A stretch of DNA of 64,000 nt from Glaciecola sp. (GTDB lineage: Bacteria; Pseudomonadota; Gammaproteobacteria; Enterobacterales; Alteromonadaceae): positions 62,001 through 126,000 of the forward strand of contig JAQWNF010000023.1 in NCBI GenBank assembly GCA_029246415.1. The letters are read 5' to 3'. A program made the translations under genes and the position numbers. Under the pieces are notes generated by a model that saw nothing but the letters and a program-made list of their open reading frames with translations, did no database searches and was not told where the DNA came from. Positions 25,783 to 34,756 of this stretch are shown one piece after another. Position 1 is the first letter of the stretch. Every line of letters starts with the position of its first letter.

Positions 25783-26760
25783 ATGGCACAACAAGAATTC
25801 GACACCATTGCTTTTAGAAATGCACTTGGCAGTTTTACAACTGGTGTAACCATTATCACGGCAACTGCCCCTGACGGAACACCTGTCGGTTTAACTGCGA
25901 ACAGCTTTAACTCTGTATCCTTAGACCCGCCCATGGTGTTATGGAGTTTAGCCAAAACCTCACTCAGTGTAGACGCGTTCAATGAAGCTAAACACTGGAA
26001 TGTACATGTGTTGTCGCAAGATCAACAAGATTTATCGAATACATTTGCCTCTCGCGGTGAGAACAAATTCCAAGGTATAGTACTCGATAAAGGCATCAGT
26101 AATGCTCCATTAATTCCTAACTGTAGCGCACGTTTTCAATGTAAAAATATTGTCACGCACGATGGTGGCGACCACCTTATTTATATTGGAGAAGTCCTTA
26201 GCTTTGATCAACAAACACTGCCTCCCTTAGTATTTCAACAAGGGCAATATGCCATGACGGCTCGTAAGCCATGGGAAGGAGTCGCACTTTCCTCAGAGCC
26301 TAGTTCACCTCAATGCAGTTATAATGAAGATTTGTTAGGCTATTTACTTGGCCGTTCGCACTTTCAAATGCTATTTCGTATGCGTAAAGTATTTGATGAA
26401 CAGGCTCATGAAGACTCACATTTTTTTGCATTATCAGTTCTCAATATTCAATCACGTTTAACCTTAGAGCAACTCAATGATCATATTGAGTACACTGGGC
26501 ACAGCTTGGCAGACAGCGACATAGAATTCCTCATCAACCAAGATCTTATAGAGAAACTAGACGATGAACATTACCAGTTAACTGAGCATGGCCGTGAAAC
26601 ATCACTGGTCCATATTGCTCAAGCAAAGGCGATTGAAGAAGATCTTATCGAAAAACTTGGCGTAGGCGATGTGATGGCATTAAAACTACTGCTTAAGCGC
26701 TTAATTACTAGCACCGATCCCGGTTTACCTGATTTATGGAAAACGCAGGAGTCTAAATAG
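25783..26760 (+). CDS. hsaB: flavin reductase HsaB fused to a MarR-like winged-helix domain
   Basis: Supplies reduced flavin to HsaA for ring A hydroxylation. Residues 1-165 are a flavin reductase domain: FRNALGSFTTGVTIITA, GLTANSFNSVSLDPPMVLWSL, and the GDHLIYIGEV segment. Residues about 180-320 form a separate helical domain with a MarR-like winged-helix pattern (LTLEQLNDHIEYTG, LINQDLIEKLDDEHYQLTEHGRE). The same architecture is known from reductase C1 of Acinetobacter 4-hydroxyphenylacetate hydroxylase, where the C-terminal domain binds the phenol and relieves autoinhibition. By analogy this reductase may be activated by the steroid phenol 3-HSA. First gene of the hsaB-hsaE-hsaG-hsaF operon. 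Confidence 0.87.
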   Translation: MAQQEFDTIAFRNALGSFTTGVTIITATAPDGTPVGLTANSFNSVSLDPPMVLWSLAKTSLSVDAFNEAKHWNVHVLSQDQQDLSNTFASRGENKFQGIVLDKGISNAPLIPNCSARFQCKNIVTHDGGDHLIYIGEVLSFDQQTLPPLVFQQGQYAMTARKPWEGVALSSEPSSPQCSYNEDLLGYLLGRSHFQMLFRMRKVFDEQAHEDSHFFALSVLNIQSRLTLEQLNDHIEYTGHSLADSDIEFLINQDLIEKLDDEHYQLTEHGRETSLVHIAQAKAIEEDLIEKLGVGDVMALKLLLKRLITSTDPGLPDLWKTQESK

Positions 26761-27548
26761 TGAAAAAACTATATCAAAAACTAGCCGTTGAATTAGTGGA
26801 TGCGCAAAAAAATAGACTGACTGTGGCACCACTGATACGTCGTTTCCCGGATTTAACCATAGACGACGCTTATCAAATTTCACTCGAAACCTTACGCCTA
26901 AAAACTCAAGCCGGTGAAAAAGTTGTTGGAAAAAAAATTGGTGTCACCAGCGACGCTGTACAAAAAATGTTAAATGTACACCAGCCTGACTTTGGTTTCC
27001 TTACTGACGTGATGCACTATGAAGATGGCAGTAGCATTAGTCTAAAGGCAGCACAATTAATTCAACCACGTGCTGAAGGTGAAATTGCGTTTTGTTTAAA
27101 ACACGACATCAAAGGCCCTGGTGTGACGGCACAAGATATTATTGAAGCAACCGAATGGGTGGCGCCTTGCTTTGAAATTGTGGATTCACGCATCGAAAAT
27201 TGGAATATTAGTATTATTGACACCGTTGCCGACAACGCCTCATGTGGCGTATTTGTGATTGGCAAACAGCGTATCAACCCTGCTTCTATTGATCTAGCCG
27301 CGGTACAAATGAACATTGAACTCAATGGCAACCCTGCCGGTTCAGGTGTGGGTGCAGCGGTACAAGGACATCCTGCACAAGCTGTTGCCTGGCTAGCTAA
27401 TACCCTAGGTGAATATGGTATTGAATTTAAGCAAGGTGAAATTATTTTATCGGGTGCACTTGCTCCACTCATTGATGCAAAAGCCGGCGATGTGTTTAGC
27501 ATGACCATAGAAGGTCTTGGTTCTTGCTCAGTCAGCTTTTGTGAATAA
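26760..27548 (+). CDS. hsaE: 2-hydroxypenta-2,4-dienoate hydratase HsaE
   Basis: Adds water to 2-hydroxypenta- or hexa-2,4-dienoate, the C5/C6 fragment released by HsaD, to give 4-hydroxy-2-oxo acid. The 262-residue protein belongs to the fumarylacetoacetase-like MhpD family: VGKKIGVTSDAVQKML near residue 58, the metal-binding PRAEGEIAFCL around residue 102, FEIVDSRI, and DNASCG. The start is a GTG whose first base is the last base of the hsaB TAG stop, so the genes are translationally coupled. Followed by hsaG after 25 nt. Confidence 0.92.
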   Translation: MKKLYQKLAVELVDAQKNRLTVAPLIRRFPDLTIDDAYQISLETLRLKTQAGEKVVGKKIGVTSDAVQKMLNVHQPDFGFLTDVMHYEDGSSISLKAAQLIQPRAEGEIAFCLKHDIKGPGVTAQDIIEATEWVAPCFEIVDSRIENWNISIIDTVADNASCGVFVIGKQRINPASIDLAAVQMNIELNGNPAGSGVGAAVQGHPAQAVAWLANTLGEYGIEFKQGEIILSGALAPLIDAKAGDVFSMTIEGLGSCSVSFCE

Positions 27549-27573
27549 CATTTAACCCATTAGGGAAAAGTAT

Positions 27574-28491
27574 ATGAAAAAGATTAAATGCGCCTTGATT
27601 GGTTCAGGCAATATTGGTACAGACTTGTTATATAAGCTGCAGCGCAGCGAAATATTAGAACCCGTTTGGATGGTAGGCATAGATGCTGATTCTGAAGGGT
27701 TAGCGCGAGCTAAAGCGCTAGGGCTAAAAACAACAGCTGAAGGGATTGATGGCTTGATCCCACATATCGAGTCAGATGAAATAAAAATTGCATTTGATGC
27801 CACCTCTGCTTACGTTCATGCTGCCAACTCAGACAAAGTTAACGCAAAAGGCGTATTAATGATTGATTTGACGCCAGCTGCGATTGGCCCATTTTGTGTC
27901 CCACCCGTTAATTTAAGTCAACTAGACAGCTCAGTATTAAATGTCAACATGGTGACCTGTGGTGGTCAAGCAACTATTCCTATGGTTGCAGCTGTCTCTC
28001 GTGTTCAAGCCGTAGAATATGGAGAGATTGTTGCCACAGTATCGTCTAAATCCGTTGGTCCAGGTACACGTCAAAACATCGATGAGTTTACTCGCACCAC
28101 ATCTGGGGCAGTTGAACAAATCGGGGGCGCTAAAAAAGGCAAGGCGATTATCATTATCAATCCCGCAGAGCCACCACTGTTAATGCGCGATACCATTCAC
28201 TGTTTAACTGAAGAAGAACCTGACCAAGCCGCTATTACTGAATCAGTGCATCAAATGATCGCTGAAGTACAAAAATATGTGCCCGGCTATACCCTTAAAA
28301 ATGGCCCAGTCTTTGACGGCAGAAAAGTCTCTATTTTTCTAGAAGTTGAAGGCCTTGGTGATTATTTACCTAAATATGCAGGTAATCTGGACATTATGAC
28401 TGCAGCTGCAGCGCGCACTGCTGAAATGTTTGCACAGCAGATCCTCGATGGCACGGCTTCAAGCAGTCAGCAAGTAGGAGTAAACTCATGA
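27574..28491 (+). CDS. hsaG: acylating acetaldehyde/propanal dehydrogenase HsaG
   Basis: Converts the aldehyde from the HsaF reaction into acyl-CoA with NAD+. 305 residues, the usual length. NAD motif GSGNIGTDL near residue 10, catalytic Cys129 in [10 protein letters not shown], and the [14 protein letters not shown] segment. The aldolase and dehydrogenase of this pathway channel the aldehyde between them, and the gene order fits: the stop of hsaG overlaps the ATG of hsaF by 4 nt. Confidence 0.95.
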   Translation: MKKIKCALIGSGNIGTDLLYKLQRSEILEPVWMVGIDADSEGLARAKALGLKTTAEGIDGLIPHIESDEIKIAFDATSAYVHAANSDKVNAKGVLMIDLTPAAIGPFCVPPVNLSQLDSSVLNVNMVTCGGQATIPMVAAVSRVQAVEYGEIVATVSSKSVGPGTRQNIDEFTRTTSGAVEQIGGAKKGKAIIIINPAEPPLLMRDTIHCLTEEEPDQAAITESVHQMIAEVQKYVPGYTLKNGPVFDGRKVSIFLEVEGLGDYLPKYAGNLDIMTAAAARTAEMFAQQILDGTASSSQQVGVNS

Positions 28492-29522
28492 ATTTAAAAG
28501 ACAAAAAAGTCATCCTGCACGATATGTCATTACGTGATGGTATGCATGCTAAACAACACCAAATTAGTATTGAGCAAATGGTGGCTGTGGCCACAGGCTT
28601 AGACCAGGCAGGTATTCCGTTAATTGAAGTAACTCATGGTGACGGTCTAGGTGGTTCATCACTTAATTATGGGTTTCCAGCACATACCGATGAAGAGTAT
28701 TTAAGTGCCGTTGTCCCCAAAATGACAAATGCTAAAGTATCTGCATTGTTAATTCCAGGTATCGGCACCGTTGATCATCTTAAAATGGCGCATGACCACG
28801 GCGTTAGTACCATTCGTGTTGCGACTCACTGCACTGAAGCCGACGTGTCTGAGCAGCATATCAATGCCGCACGCAAAATGGGCCTAGATACGGTTGGATT
28901 TTTGATGATGGGACACATGATCAGTCCAGAAGAATTACTTGTCCAAGCAAAACTCATGGAGTCATTCGGTGCTAACTGTATCTATTGTACCGATTCAGCT
29001 GGTTACATGTTGCCAGATGATGTAACACAACGTATTGGTTTATTTGCCAGTGAGTTACATAAAGATACCGAAATTGGCTTTCATGGCCATCACAATCTTG
29101 GCATGAGTATTGCCAATTCTCTTGCAGCAATCGAAGCGGGTGCAAAACGTATTGATGGTTCAGTTGCTGGTTTAGGCGCTGGCGCTGGAAATACCCCATT
29201 AGAGGTATTTACCGCAGTGCTGGATCGAATGGGCGCAGATCATGGTATTGATTTATACAAAATAATGGACGTTGCCGAAGATCTGGTTGTTCCGATGATG
29301 GACCAACCGATCCGAGTTGATCGCAATTCATTAACCTTAGGTTATGCCGGCGTATATTCTTCGTTCTTATTATTTGCTGAGCGTGCTGAAAAGAAATACG
29401 GTGTCCCTGCCAGAGATATTTTACTCGAACTTGGACGCATGAAAACCGTTGGCGGGCAAGAAGACATGATAGACGATACTGCAATGACTATGGCTAAAGC
29501 CCTTCAGGCTAAACCGGCTTGA
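28488..29522 (+). CDS. hsaF: 4-hydroxy-2-oxovalerate aldolase HsaF
   Basis: Cleaves 4-hydroxy-2-oxo acids to pyruvate and an aldehyde that is passed to HsaG. The 344-residue DRE-TIM metallolyase has [15 protein letters not shown] near residue 10 (catalytic Arg and metal Asp), the metal His pair in [11 protein letters not shown], and [13 protein letters not shown]. The C-terminal helical region contacts the dehydrogenase in characterised complexes. The gene is coupled to hsaG by a 4-nt overlap and its stop overlaps the TTG start of the next gene. Confidence 0.95.
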   Translation: MNLKDKKVILHDMSLRDGMHAKQHQISIEQMVAVATGLDQAGIPLIEVTHGDGLGGSSLNYGFPAHTDEEYLSAVVPKMTNAKVSALLIPGIGTVDHLKMAHDHGVSTIRVATHCTEADVSEQHINAARKMGLDTVGFLMMGHMISPEELLVQAKLMESFGANCIYCTDSAGYMLPDDVTQRIGLFASELHKDTEIGFHGHHNLGMSIANSLAAIEAGAKRIDGSVAGLGAGAGNTPLEVFTAVLDRMGADHGIDLYKIMDVAEDLVVPMMDQPIRVDRNSLTLGYAGVYSSFLLFAERAEKKYGVPARDILLELGRMKTVGGQEDMIDDTAMTMAKALQAKPA

Positions 29523-30865
29523 ACGTAGCACAACCAACCTGGCGTCAGCATCTGTTGTTATTGATACTGACCTTATTCTATATTGAAGCGTTTGTTGGCC
29601 GGCAAATAATGGCGGTCATGATTGAACCTATCAAAACAGAATTTGGTGCCAGTGATGGACAAATGGGTCTGTTAACGGGGCTTGCATTTGCGCTCGTCTT
29701 TGCACTAACCGGACTATCTGCAGGCCGTTTAGCGGATCGAGTTAGTCGCACCAAGTTACTCGCGGCAAGTGCATTATGCTGGGGAATATTTACCGCCATT
29801 AGCGGTGTAGCAACAGGATTTATGATGCTGTTGATTATGCGCATGCTAATTGCCGTTGCAGAATCCCCCATTACTGCAGCATCGTTATCATTACTTGCTG
29901 ATAGTTACCCTATTGAGCAACGCGCGTTTGCGATCAGTTGTTTTACCTCTGGTGCAACCATCTCTGCGATTATCGCATTGACCTTAGGCGCCCATTGGGT
30001 TGAGCTTTATGGTTGGCGAGATACGCTTTTTATTATTTCGATACCTGCATCCTTGCTTGCATGTGTATTCTATTTTTTCATGTCCGATCCGAGGCACGTT
30101 ACGGTTGCGCCGACTGAAGATTCAATTTACGCGCAATCACCAATTGATAATACCGGTAATTTTAAAGAATCGACCAAGTCTTTGTTTAAATTAAAAGACT
30201 ACCGCTTACTAATTTATGCCAGCTCAATTGCAACCATCAGTGCCAATGCATTTGGGATGTGGAATGCGACTTTTTTAGTACGAAGTCACGATTTAACGTT
30301 GACCCAAGCAGGCATGATGGCTGGTTTTTTTGGTGGCGGCGCTGCCGCAATTGGGATTTTATTAAGTGGTTATTTAGCTAACCGAATAGCACGACGCAAA
30401 GGGCCGTTGTGGATGCCTTTGACTGGGCACCTGTTAGGCTGGACTTGCATGATGACTTACTTAGTATGGCCAATAGGCTTAGGGGATACTTGGTTTTTTG
30501 ATAAGATTCCTTTTGCTATGGTATTTTGTGCCTTATCGAGTTTTTTTTCAGTCTGGTGGTTTAGTCCAAGCATTACATTGTTAACCGAAATTGTGCCAAC
30601 TAATAAACGGGCTTTGGCTATTTCGATTCAAACGGTATTGGTTACCCTATTAGGTCTTGGTCTTGGCCCTATGTTAGTAGGATTATTAAGTGATATGCTA
30701 ATCCAGTTTGCAGACGTGGAATCATTGCGCTATGCCTTAATGATCACCAGCAGTTCGACATTGATTTCAGTGGTGATTTTATTTCGGCTAAAAACATATT
30801 TAATGAAACAAACGCTGGTTAAGCAGCATTCTGCCAGCTCGGTTTCCCCCCTACATACTAAATGA
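29519..30865 (+). CDS. MFS transporter, probable steroid carrier 2
   Basis: 448-residue major facilitator, about 12 membrane segments, paralogous to the carrier at 21416 (shared [28 protein letters not shown]). The TM1 acidic residue of the YIDR motif in the paralogue is replaced here (FVGR), which may alter proton coupling or substrate choice. The start is a TTG overlapping the hsaF TGA; a later ATG would cut TM1, so the TTG is preferred. In an hsa operon, transport of a steroid or a seco intermediate is likely; direction unknown. Confidence 0.85.
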   Translation: MNVAQPTWRQHLLLLILTLFYIEAFVGRQIMAVMIEPIKTEFGASDGQMGLLTGLAFALVFALTGLSAGRLADRVSRTKLLAASALCWGIFTAISGVATGFMMLLIMRMLIAVAESPITAASLSLLADSYPIEQRAFAISCFTSGATISAIIALTLGAHWVELYGWRDTLFIISIPASLLACVFYFFMSDPRHVTVAPTEDSIYAQSPIDNTGNFKESTKSLFKLKDYRLLIYASSIATISANAFGMWNATFLVRSHDLTLTQAGMMAGFFGGGAAAIGILLSGYLANRIARRKGPLWMPLTGHLLGWTCMMTYLVWPIGLGDTWFFDKIPFAMVFCALSSFFSVWWFSPSITLLTEIVPTNKRALAISIQTVLVTLLGLGLGPMLVGLLSDMLIQFADVESLRYALMITSSSTLISVVILFRLKTYLMKQTLVKQHSASSVSPLHTK

Positions 30866-30875
30866 CGGAGTTAAT

Positions 30876-31643
30876 ATGACAATTACAGCAGTGACAGGTT
30901 CGGCTTCAGGTATCGGAGCCGCAGTATGTAAACAATTACAAGCAGCAGGTCATACGATAATAGGCATCGACCGACAACAGGCCGATATTATTGCCGATTT
31001 ATCTACCGTAGATGGCCGTATTCATGCCGCAGAACAAGTCAAAGCATTATCCAATAATAAACTAGATGGATTGGTTTGTTGTGCCGGTTTAGGCGTCACA
31101 GCACCGAGTGCTAGCCTAGTCGTTTCGGTTAATTATTTTGGTAGTACTGAGCTTATCGCACTATTACAAGATACCTTAGCGCAAGGTGAACACCCGGCAA
31201 TTACGATCATTGGTTCAGTGGCAGCTGTGCAACAAATAGCAGAGCCCCATGCCATGACCGAACTAATGCTCGCAAACAAAGAAGCCGATGCACGGGCGAT
31301 GGCTGATGAAATAGACCAACCACAAATAGCTTATTCGGCCTCTAAATATGCGTTAACGGTACATGCCCGACGGTTAGCTGTACAAATCGGTAACAGCGGG
31401 ATCCGTTTAAATACTGTCGCCCCTGGCGCAGTTGAAACCCCACTACACGAAGCATCTAAAAACGATCCGCGTTTTGGTGAAGCCGTACGTAATTTTGTTG
31501 CCCCTATTGGTCGGAATGGTGAGCCTAGTGAAATTGCTGATGCGGTAAGTTTTTTACAATCGCAACAAGCTTCTTTTGTCCATGGCAGTGTGCTTTATGT
31601 AGATGGCGGTATGGATGCAATGATGCGTAACGGCAAGTTATAG
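30876..31643 (+). CDS. hsdA: 3alpha-hydroxysteroid dehydrogenase/carbonyl reductase, HsdA-like
   Basis: Short-chain dehydrogenase that oxidises the 3alpha-hydroxyl of steroids and bile acids to the 3-ketone, an entry reaction of the pathway. The 255-residue protein matches Comamonas testosteroni HsdA along its length as I recall it: TGSASGIGAA, GIDR followed by a DII-ADLST run, LVCCAGLG, VVSVNYFGSTELI, catalytic YSASK, RLNTVAPGAVETPL, and the tail VDGGMDAMMR. The missing helix alpha-G region and the long segment between the catalytic Ser and Tyr are also HsdA-like. GGAG lies 5 nt before the ATG. Confidence 0.88.
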   Translation: MTITAVTGSASGIGAAVCKQLQAAGHTIIGIDRQQADIIADLSTVDGRIHAAEQVKALSNNKLDGLVCCAGLGVTAPSASLVVSVNYFGSTELIALLQDTLAQGEHPAITIIGSVAAVQQIAEPHAMTELMLANKEADARAMADEIDQPQIAYSASKYALTVHARRLAVQIGNSGIRLNTVAPGAVETPLHEASKNDPRFGEAVRNFVAPIGRNGEPSEIADAVSFLQSQQASFVHGSVLYVDGGMDAMMRNGKL

Positions 31644-31699
31644 CTCCTATCCTGCTGGCAGGCAGTAAATGCAAATACATAACAATAAGGAAGTACCAC

Positions 31700-32452
31700 A
31701 TGGCAAATGAACTATTTAGATTACATGGCCAAGTTGCATTAGTCACTGGTGCTGGTCGAGGCATGGGCGTTGGCATTGCCCGGATGTTAGGTCAATTAGG
31801 CGCACAAGTTGCGGTCAATGATTTCTATCCAGAACGTGCAGATGAAACGGTACAAGCGCTTATAGAAGAAGGGATTGATGCGTTTTCTGCGTGTGCTGAT
31901 GTGACCGACCATAGTGCCGTTAAACACATGGTTGATACAGTCATCGAGCGCACTGGCAAAATTGATATCTTTGTTGCTAATGCAGGTGTACCGACGGATG
32001 GCATGGGCTATTGCAAGTTTTTGGACTCCTCCCCAGAAGATTGGCAAAAGTTTGTTAACTTAAATATGTTTGGACTTATGAACTGTTGTCACGCCATCGT
32101 ACCTAGCATGAAAGAATGCGGTTATGGCCGAGTGATTGCGATCACCTCCGAGTCTTGGCGCGCAGGCCTTCCCATGGGTATCGCAGCATACGCCGCATCA
32201 AAAGCAGGTGCAGTTGGCTTTATTCGCCATCTGGCCGCGGAAACAGGACGCTCAGGTATTACCGTTAACGCCTTGTCTTTGGGGACTATGAATAATTGGG
32301 ACTCAGAAGCTATGGCCAAAAAAACCTGCTTTGTACCACGTGCTGGCAGTCCTGCTGATGTGGGTGCGGGTGTTGCGTATTTTGCATCCAAAGAGGCTGC
32401 ATGGGTTACCGGGCAAGTGTTGCCATTAAACGGTGGTTCATTAACGGCTTAA
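31700..32452 (+). CDS. short-chain dehydrogenase/reductase, substrate unknown
   Basis: 250-residue classical SDR with TGAGRGMGVG near residue 15, NDFYP after beta2 (suggesting NAD+), ANAG, catalytic YAASK and a C-terminal LNGGSLTA. Its middle region resembles 3-oxoacyl-ACP reductase-like enzymes rather than HsdA or IpdF. As the last gene of the hsaB operon it may oxidise another hydroxyl of the steroid nucleus or a beta-oxidation intermediate. The stop codon lies in the loop of a perfect 12-bp inverted repeat. Confidence 0.85.
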   Translation: MANELFRLHGQVALVTGAGRGMGVGIARMLGQLGAQVAVNDFYPERADETVQALIEEGIDAFSACADVTDHSAVKHMVDTVIERTGKIDIFVANAGVPTDGMGYCKFLDSSPEDWQKFVNLNMFGLMNCCHAIVPSMKECGYGRVIAITSESWRAGLPMGIAAYAASKAGAVGFIRHLAAETGRSGITVNALSLGTMNNWDSEAMAKKTCFVPRAGSPADVGAGVAYFASKEAAWVTGQVLPLNGGSLTA

Positions 32453-32465
32453 ACGTTAATGAACC
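32435..32465. terminator. perfect 12-bp hairpin spanning an SDR stop codon
   Basis: Arms 32435-32446 and 32454-32465 (GGTTCATTAACG / CGTTAATGAACC) are perfectly complementary around a 7-nt loop that contains the TAA stop. No U tract follows on the plus strand. It lies between two convergent operons and may end or stabilise both transcripts. Confidence 0.65.
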
Positions 32466-32474
32466 AGCCAAGAT

Positions 32475-32506
32475 AAGGTGGGTCAAACGAAAGGTGAGTC
32501 AAACGA
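32475..32506. repeat. 16-bp tandem repeat
   Basis: AAGGTGGGTCAAACGA at 32475-32490 is followed directly by AAGGTGAGTCAAACGA at 32491-32506, one mismatch. It is in the 82-bp convergent intergenic gap. Possibly a slippage duplication. Confidence 0.8.
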
Positions 32507-32534
32507 TATGAATCCATTGCAACTATATATTGCA

Positions 32535-33476
32535 TCATTGCTTGTCGTGTTTAGATTTATTGATTGCCCCGACTTTAGACCCTGCTAACAATTCCCCCGT
32601 AGTAAAGTCATACAGGCGATTGGGAGTTAGCTTAACACTCGGTGGTGGGCTAACATCTTGTGGTACCATATAATCTTCCACTAACGCATTACCAGGGATC
32701 ATAGAATAATGCTCTAGGTCGGTATACCCTCGGTCATATAACAGACTATCATCGATGCAGTGATTGCCACTAAACCTACGACTATGACTCGTGACAATTT
32801 CATAAGCTGCATCAGCCATTATCTCAGGTTTACGAAATTCTGATATTAACTCTTTACCACCATGCAATTCAGCTGATGGCGTATAAATACCGCAACGAGG
32901 CCATAAGGTGTTAGCTGCAATGCCTTCTGCTTGCCATTCTTTTGCCCAACCTAGCGTGTATAGACTCATGGCAAATTTTGATACCGTATAGGCCGAGGTA
33001 TTTACAAACCACACAGGATTAAGATCAATCGGTGGCGCTAAGCCTAATATATGTGGGTTATCCGATTGACAAAGATGGGGATATGCCGCTTTTGCTAATA
33101 AAAAATACGCTCGCTCGTTAATATCAAATACCAGATCATGACGCTTAGTCGAAAATTCTGCGGTCGGTTGTAACCAGTACGCACCTGCGTTATGCACCAG
33201 TATATCAATACCACCAAAGTGCTCAACGGCTGTTGCTATAGCAGCATTGATATCATCTTCACTACGCACGTCTAATTTAATCGCTAAACCTTTACCGCCA
33301 GCCGCTTCAACCGCTTTTACAGTATCATGAATAGTGCCGGGTAAAAACTTATGTGCTTCATCAGATTTTGCAGCCACCACAATATTCGCACCATCAGATG
33401 CAAAACGAAGTGCCATAGCTAAACCGATACCGCGAGAAGCGCCAGTAATAAACACCGTTTTATTACGTAATTTCAT
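32535..33476 (-). CDS. HSDL2-like short-chain dehydrogenase
   Basis: 313-residue SDR of the HSDL2 type: TGASRGIGLAMALRFA near residue 11, AAKS after beta2, HTIHD-like PGTIHDTVKAVE, NAGAYW, catalytic YTVSKF and a long C-terminal tail without an SCP2 domain. Mammalian HSDL2 is peroxisomal and linked to lipid metabolism, but no reaction is established, so the step here is unknown. It is the last gene of the 14-kb hsaC/ipd operon, 8 nt after the MaoC gene. Confidence 0.85.
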   Translation of the reverse strand: MKLRNKTVFITGASRGIGLAMALRFASDGANIVVAAKSDEAHKFLPGTIHDTVKAVEAAGGKGLAIKLDVRSEDDINAAIATAVEHFGGIDILVHNAGAYWLQPTAEFSTKRHDLVFDINERAYFLLAKAAYPHLCQSDNPHILGLAPPIDLNPVWFVNTSAYTVSKFAMSLYTLGWAKEWQAEGIAANTLWPRCGIYTPSAELHGGKELISEFRKPEIMADAAYEIVTSHSRRFSGNHCIDDSLLYDRGYTDLEHYSMIPGNALVEDYMVPQDVSPPPSVKLTPNRLYDFTTGELLAGSKVGAINKSKHDKQ

Positions 33477-33484
33477 CTCTCAGT

Positions 33485-33961
33485 TTATTTATTTGCGAAG
33501 GTATAACGGCTAATCGTATCAGCCACACAAGCTGGACGGTCTTGTCCTTCGACTTCAATACTTATTCTAGCGGTTACCTGTATACTATCTTTAATCTGTT
33601 CGACTTTGATGATGTCGCCCGTGCCGCGAATTTGACTGCCTACTTTCACAATATTTGGAAAGCGAATTTTGTCACAACCATAATTCACGCCCATGCTAAT
33701 ATTCTGGACTTCCATGAGTTGTGGTAAAAAATAATTGACCAACGACAACGTCAAATAACCATGCGCAATACAGGCACCAAAAGGACCTTGAGCAGCTTTA
33801 ACTGGATCAACATGGATCCATTGATGATCGCCCGTCGATTTGGCAAACATATCAATCCGTGCTTGATCAATCACTATCCAATCACTCACGCCTAAATGAA
33901 CATCCGTTGCTGCAAGTAACTGTGCTTGAGAAGTAAAAACCTGATTGGCTGTTGTCGTCAT
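33485..33961 (-). CDS. MaoC-type enoyl-CoA hydratase
   Basis: 158-residue single hot-dog-domain protein. The hydratase-2 motif is clear: STGDHQWIHVD with catalytic Asp and His around residues 44-50, then FGACIAHGYLTLSL. The family hydrates trans-2-enoyl-CoA to the (R)-3-hydroxyacyl-CoA. A strong AGGAGG precedes the ATG. Between ipdF and an HSDL2-like gene, it likely serves beta-oxidation of the HIP-CoA propionyl chain or a ring-opened product. Confidence 0.88.
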   Translation of the reverse strand: MTTTANQVFTSQAQLLAATDVHLGVSDWIVIDQARIDMFAKSTGDHQWIHVDPVKAAQGPFGACIAHGYLTLSLVNYFLPQLMEVQNISMGVNYGCDKIRFPNIVKVGSQIRGTGDIIKVEQIKDSIQVTARISIEVEGQDRPACVADTISRYTFANK

Positions 33962-33969
33962 AAGTCCTC

Positions 33970-34755
33970 CTAAGCGCGCTGTGAACTAACAGAAATCGTC
34001 TCACCCGTCATGTAAGACGAATAATCACTGGCCAGGAACATCATCACATTCGCAATCTCCCACACCTCGGCAGCACGTCCAAATGCTTCTTTTGAAGCGA
34101 GCTCTTCAAGCATGTCAGCACTTGCCGCTTTTTTCAAAAAATCATGCAACGCAATCGATGGGGATACCGCATTAATTCGTATCCCGTCATCAGCTGCTTC
34201 CAACGCGCTACAACGCGTAAATGCCATCACACCGGCTTTTGCGGCGGCATAATGAGCTTGTTCTTTTTGCGCGCGCCAACCAAGCACGGATGCATTATTA
34301 ATGATGACACCGGCTTTACGCTGCTGCATAAAAGGCAGCATGGCGCGAGTCATACGAAACGTCCCCGTTAAGGTAATATCGATAACCATATTCCACTTTT
34401 CATCAGTCATATCAACCACAGAAGCTTGCCCACCTAAACCAGCATTATTAATCAGTACATCGACCCCTTGAAGCTGTTCTTCGGCTTGCTTAATCAACGT
34501 CTGCACTTGCTCTTCTTTGCTGACATCACATAGTTGTGCAAACACGTTTTGTAGACCTGTTTTTTCTTTTATTGCATCAACGGCTTTTGCTAAACGGCCA
34601 GGATGAATATCAGAGATCATCAGTGCTCGACAGTCTTCTTCAGCAGCTCTAAGCGCAGCAGAGAATCCAATACCTGCGCCTGCTGCAGCCGTCACTAAAA
34701 CCGATTTTCCTTGTAACAGGTTATGACCTTTTACGTACTCAGGTGCAACGTTCAT
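33970..34755 (-). CDS. ipdF: IpdF, hydroxy-HIP-CoA dehydrogenase/reductase (SDR)
   Basis: SDR that interconverts 5-oxo and 5-hydroxy forms of HIP-CoA in ring C/D degradation. The start at 34755 (MNVAPEYVKGH) is chosen because GGAG lies 6 nt upstream; four codons further up there is only an in-frame TTG that would overlap the amidase stop. The 261-residue product matches mycobacterial IpdF closely from memory: VTAAAGAGIG, NNAGLGGQ followed by VVDMTDEKW, NNASVLGWRAQ, catalytic YAAAK, AVSPSIALHDFL, EAFGRAAEVWE and SDYSSYMTGE. Confidence 0.92.
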   Translation of the reverse strand: MNVAPEYVKGHNLLQGKSVLVTAAAGAGIGFSAALRAAEEDCRALMISDIHPGRLAKAVDAIKEKTGLQNVFAQLCDVSKEEQVQTLIKQAEEQLQGVDVLINNAGLGGQASVVDMTDEKWNMVIDITLTGTFRMTRAMLPFMQQRKAGVIINNASVLGWRAQKEQAHYAAAKAGVMAFTRCSALEAADDGIRINAVSPSIALHDFLKKAASADMLEELASKEAFGRAAEVWEIANVMMFLASDYSSYMTGETISVSSQRA

Positions 34756-34756
34756 A

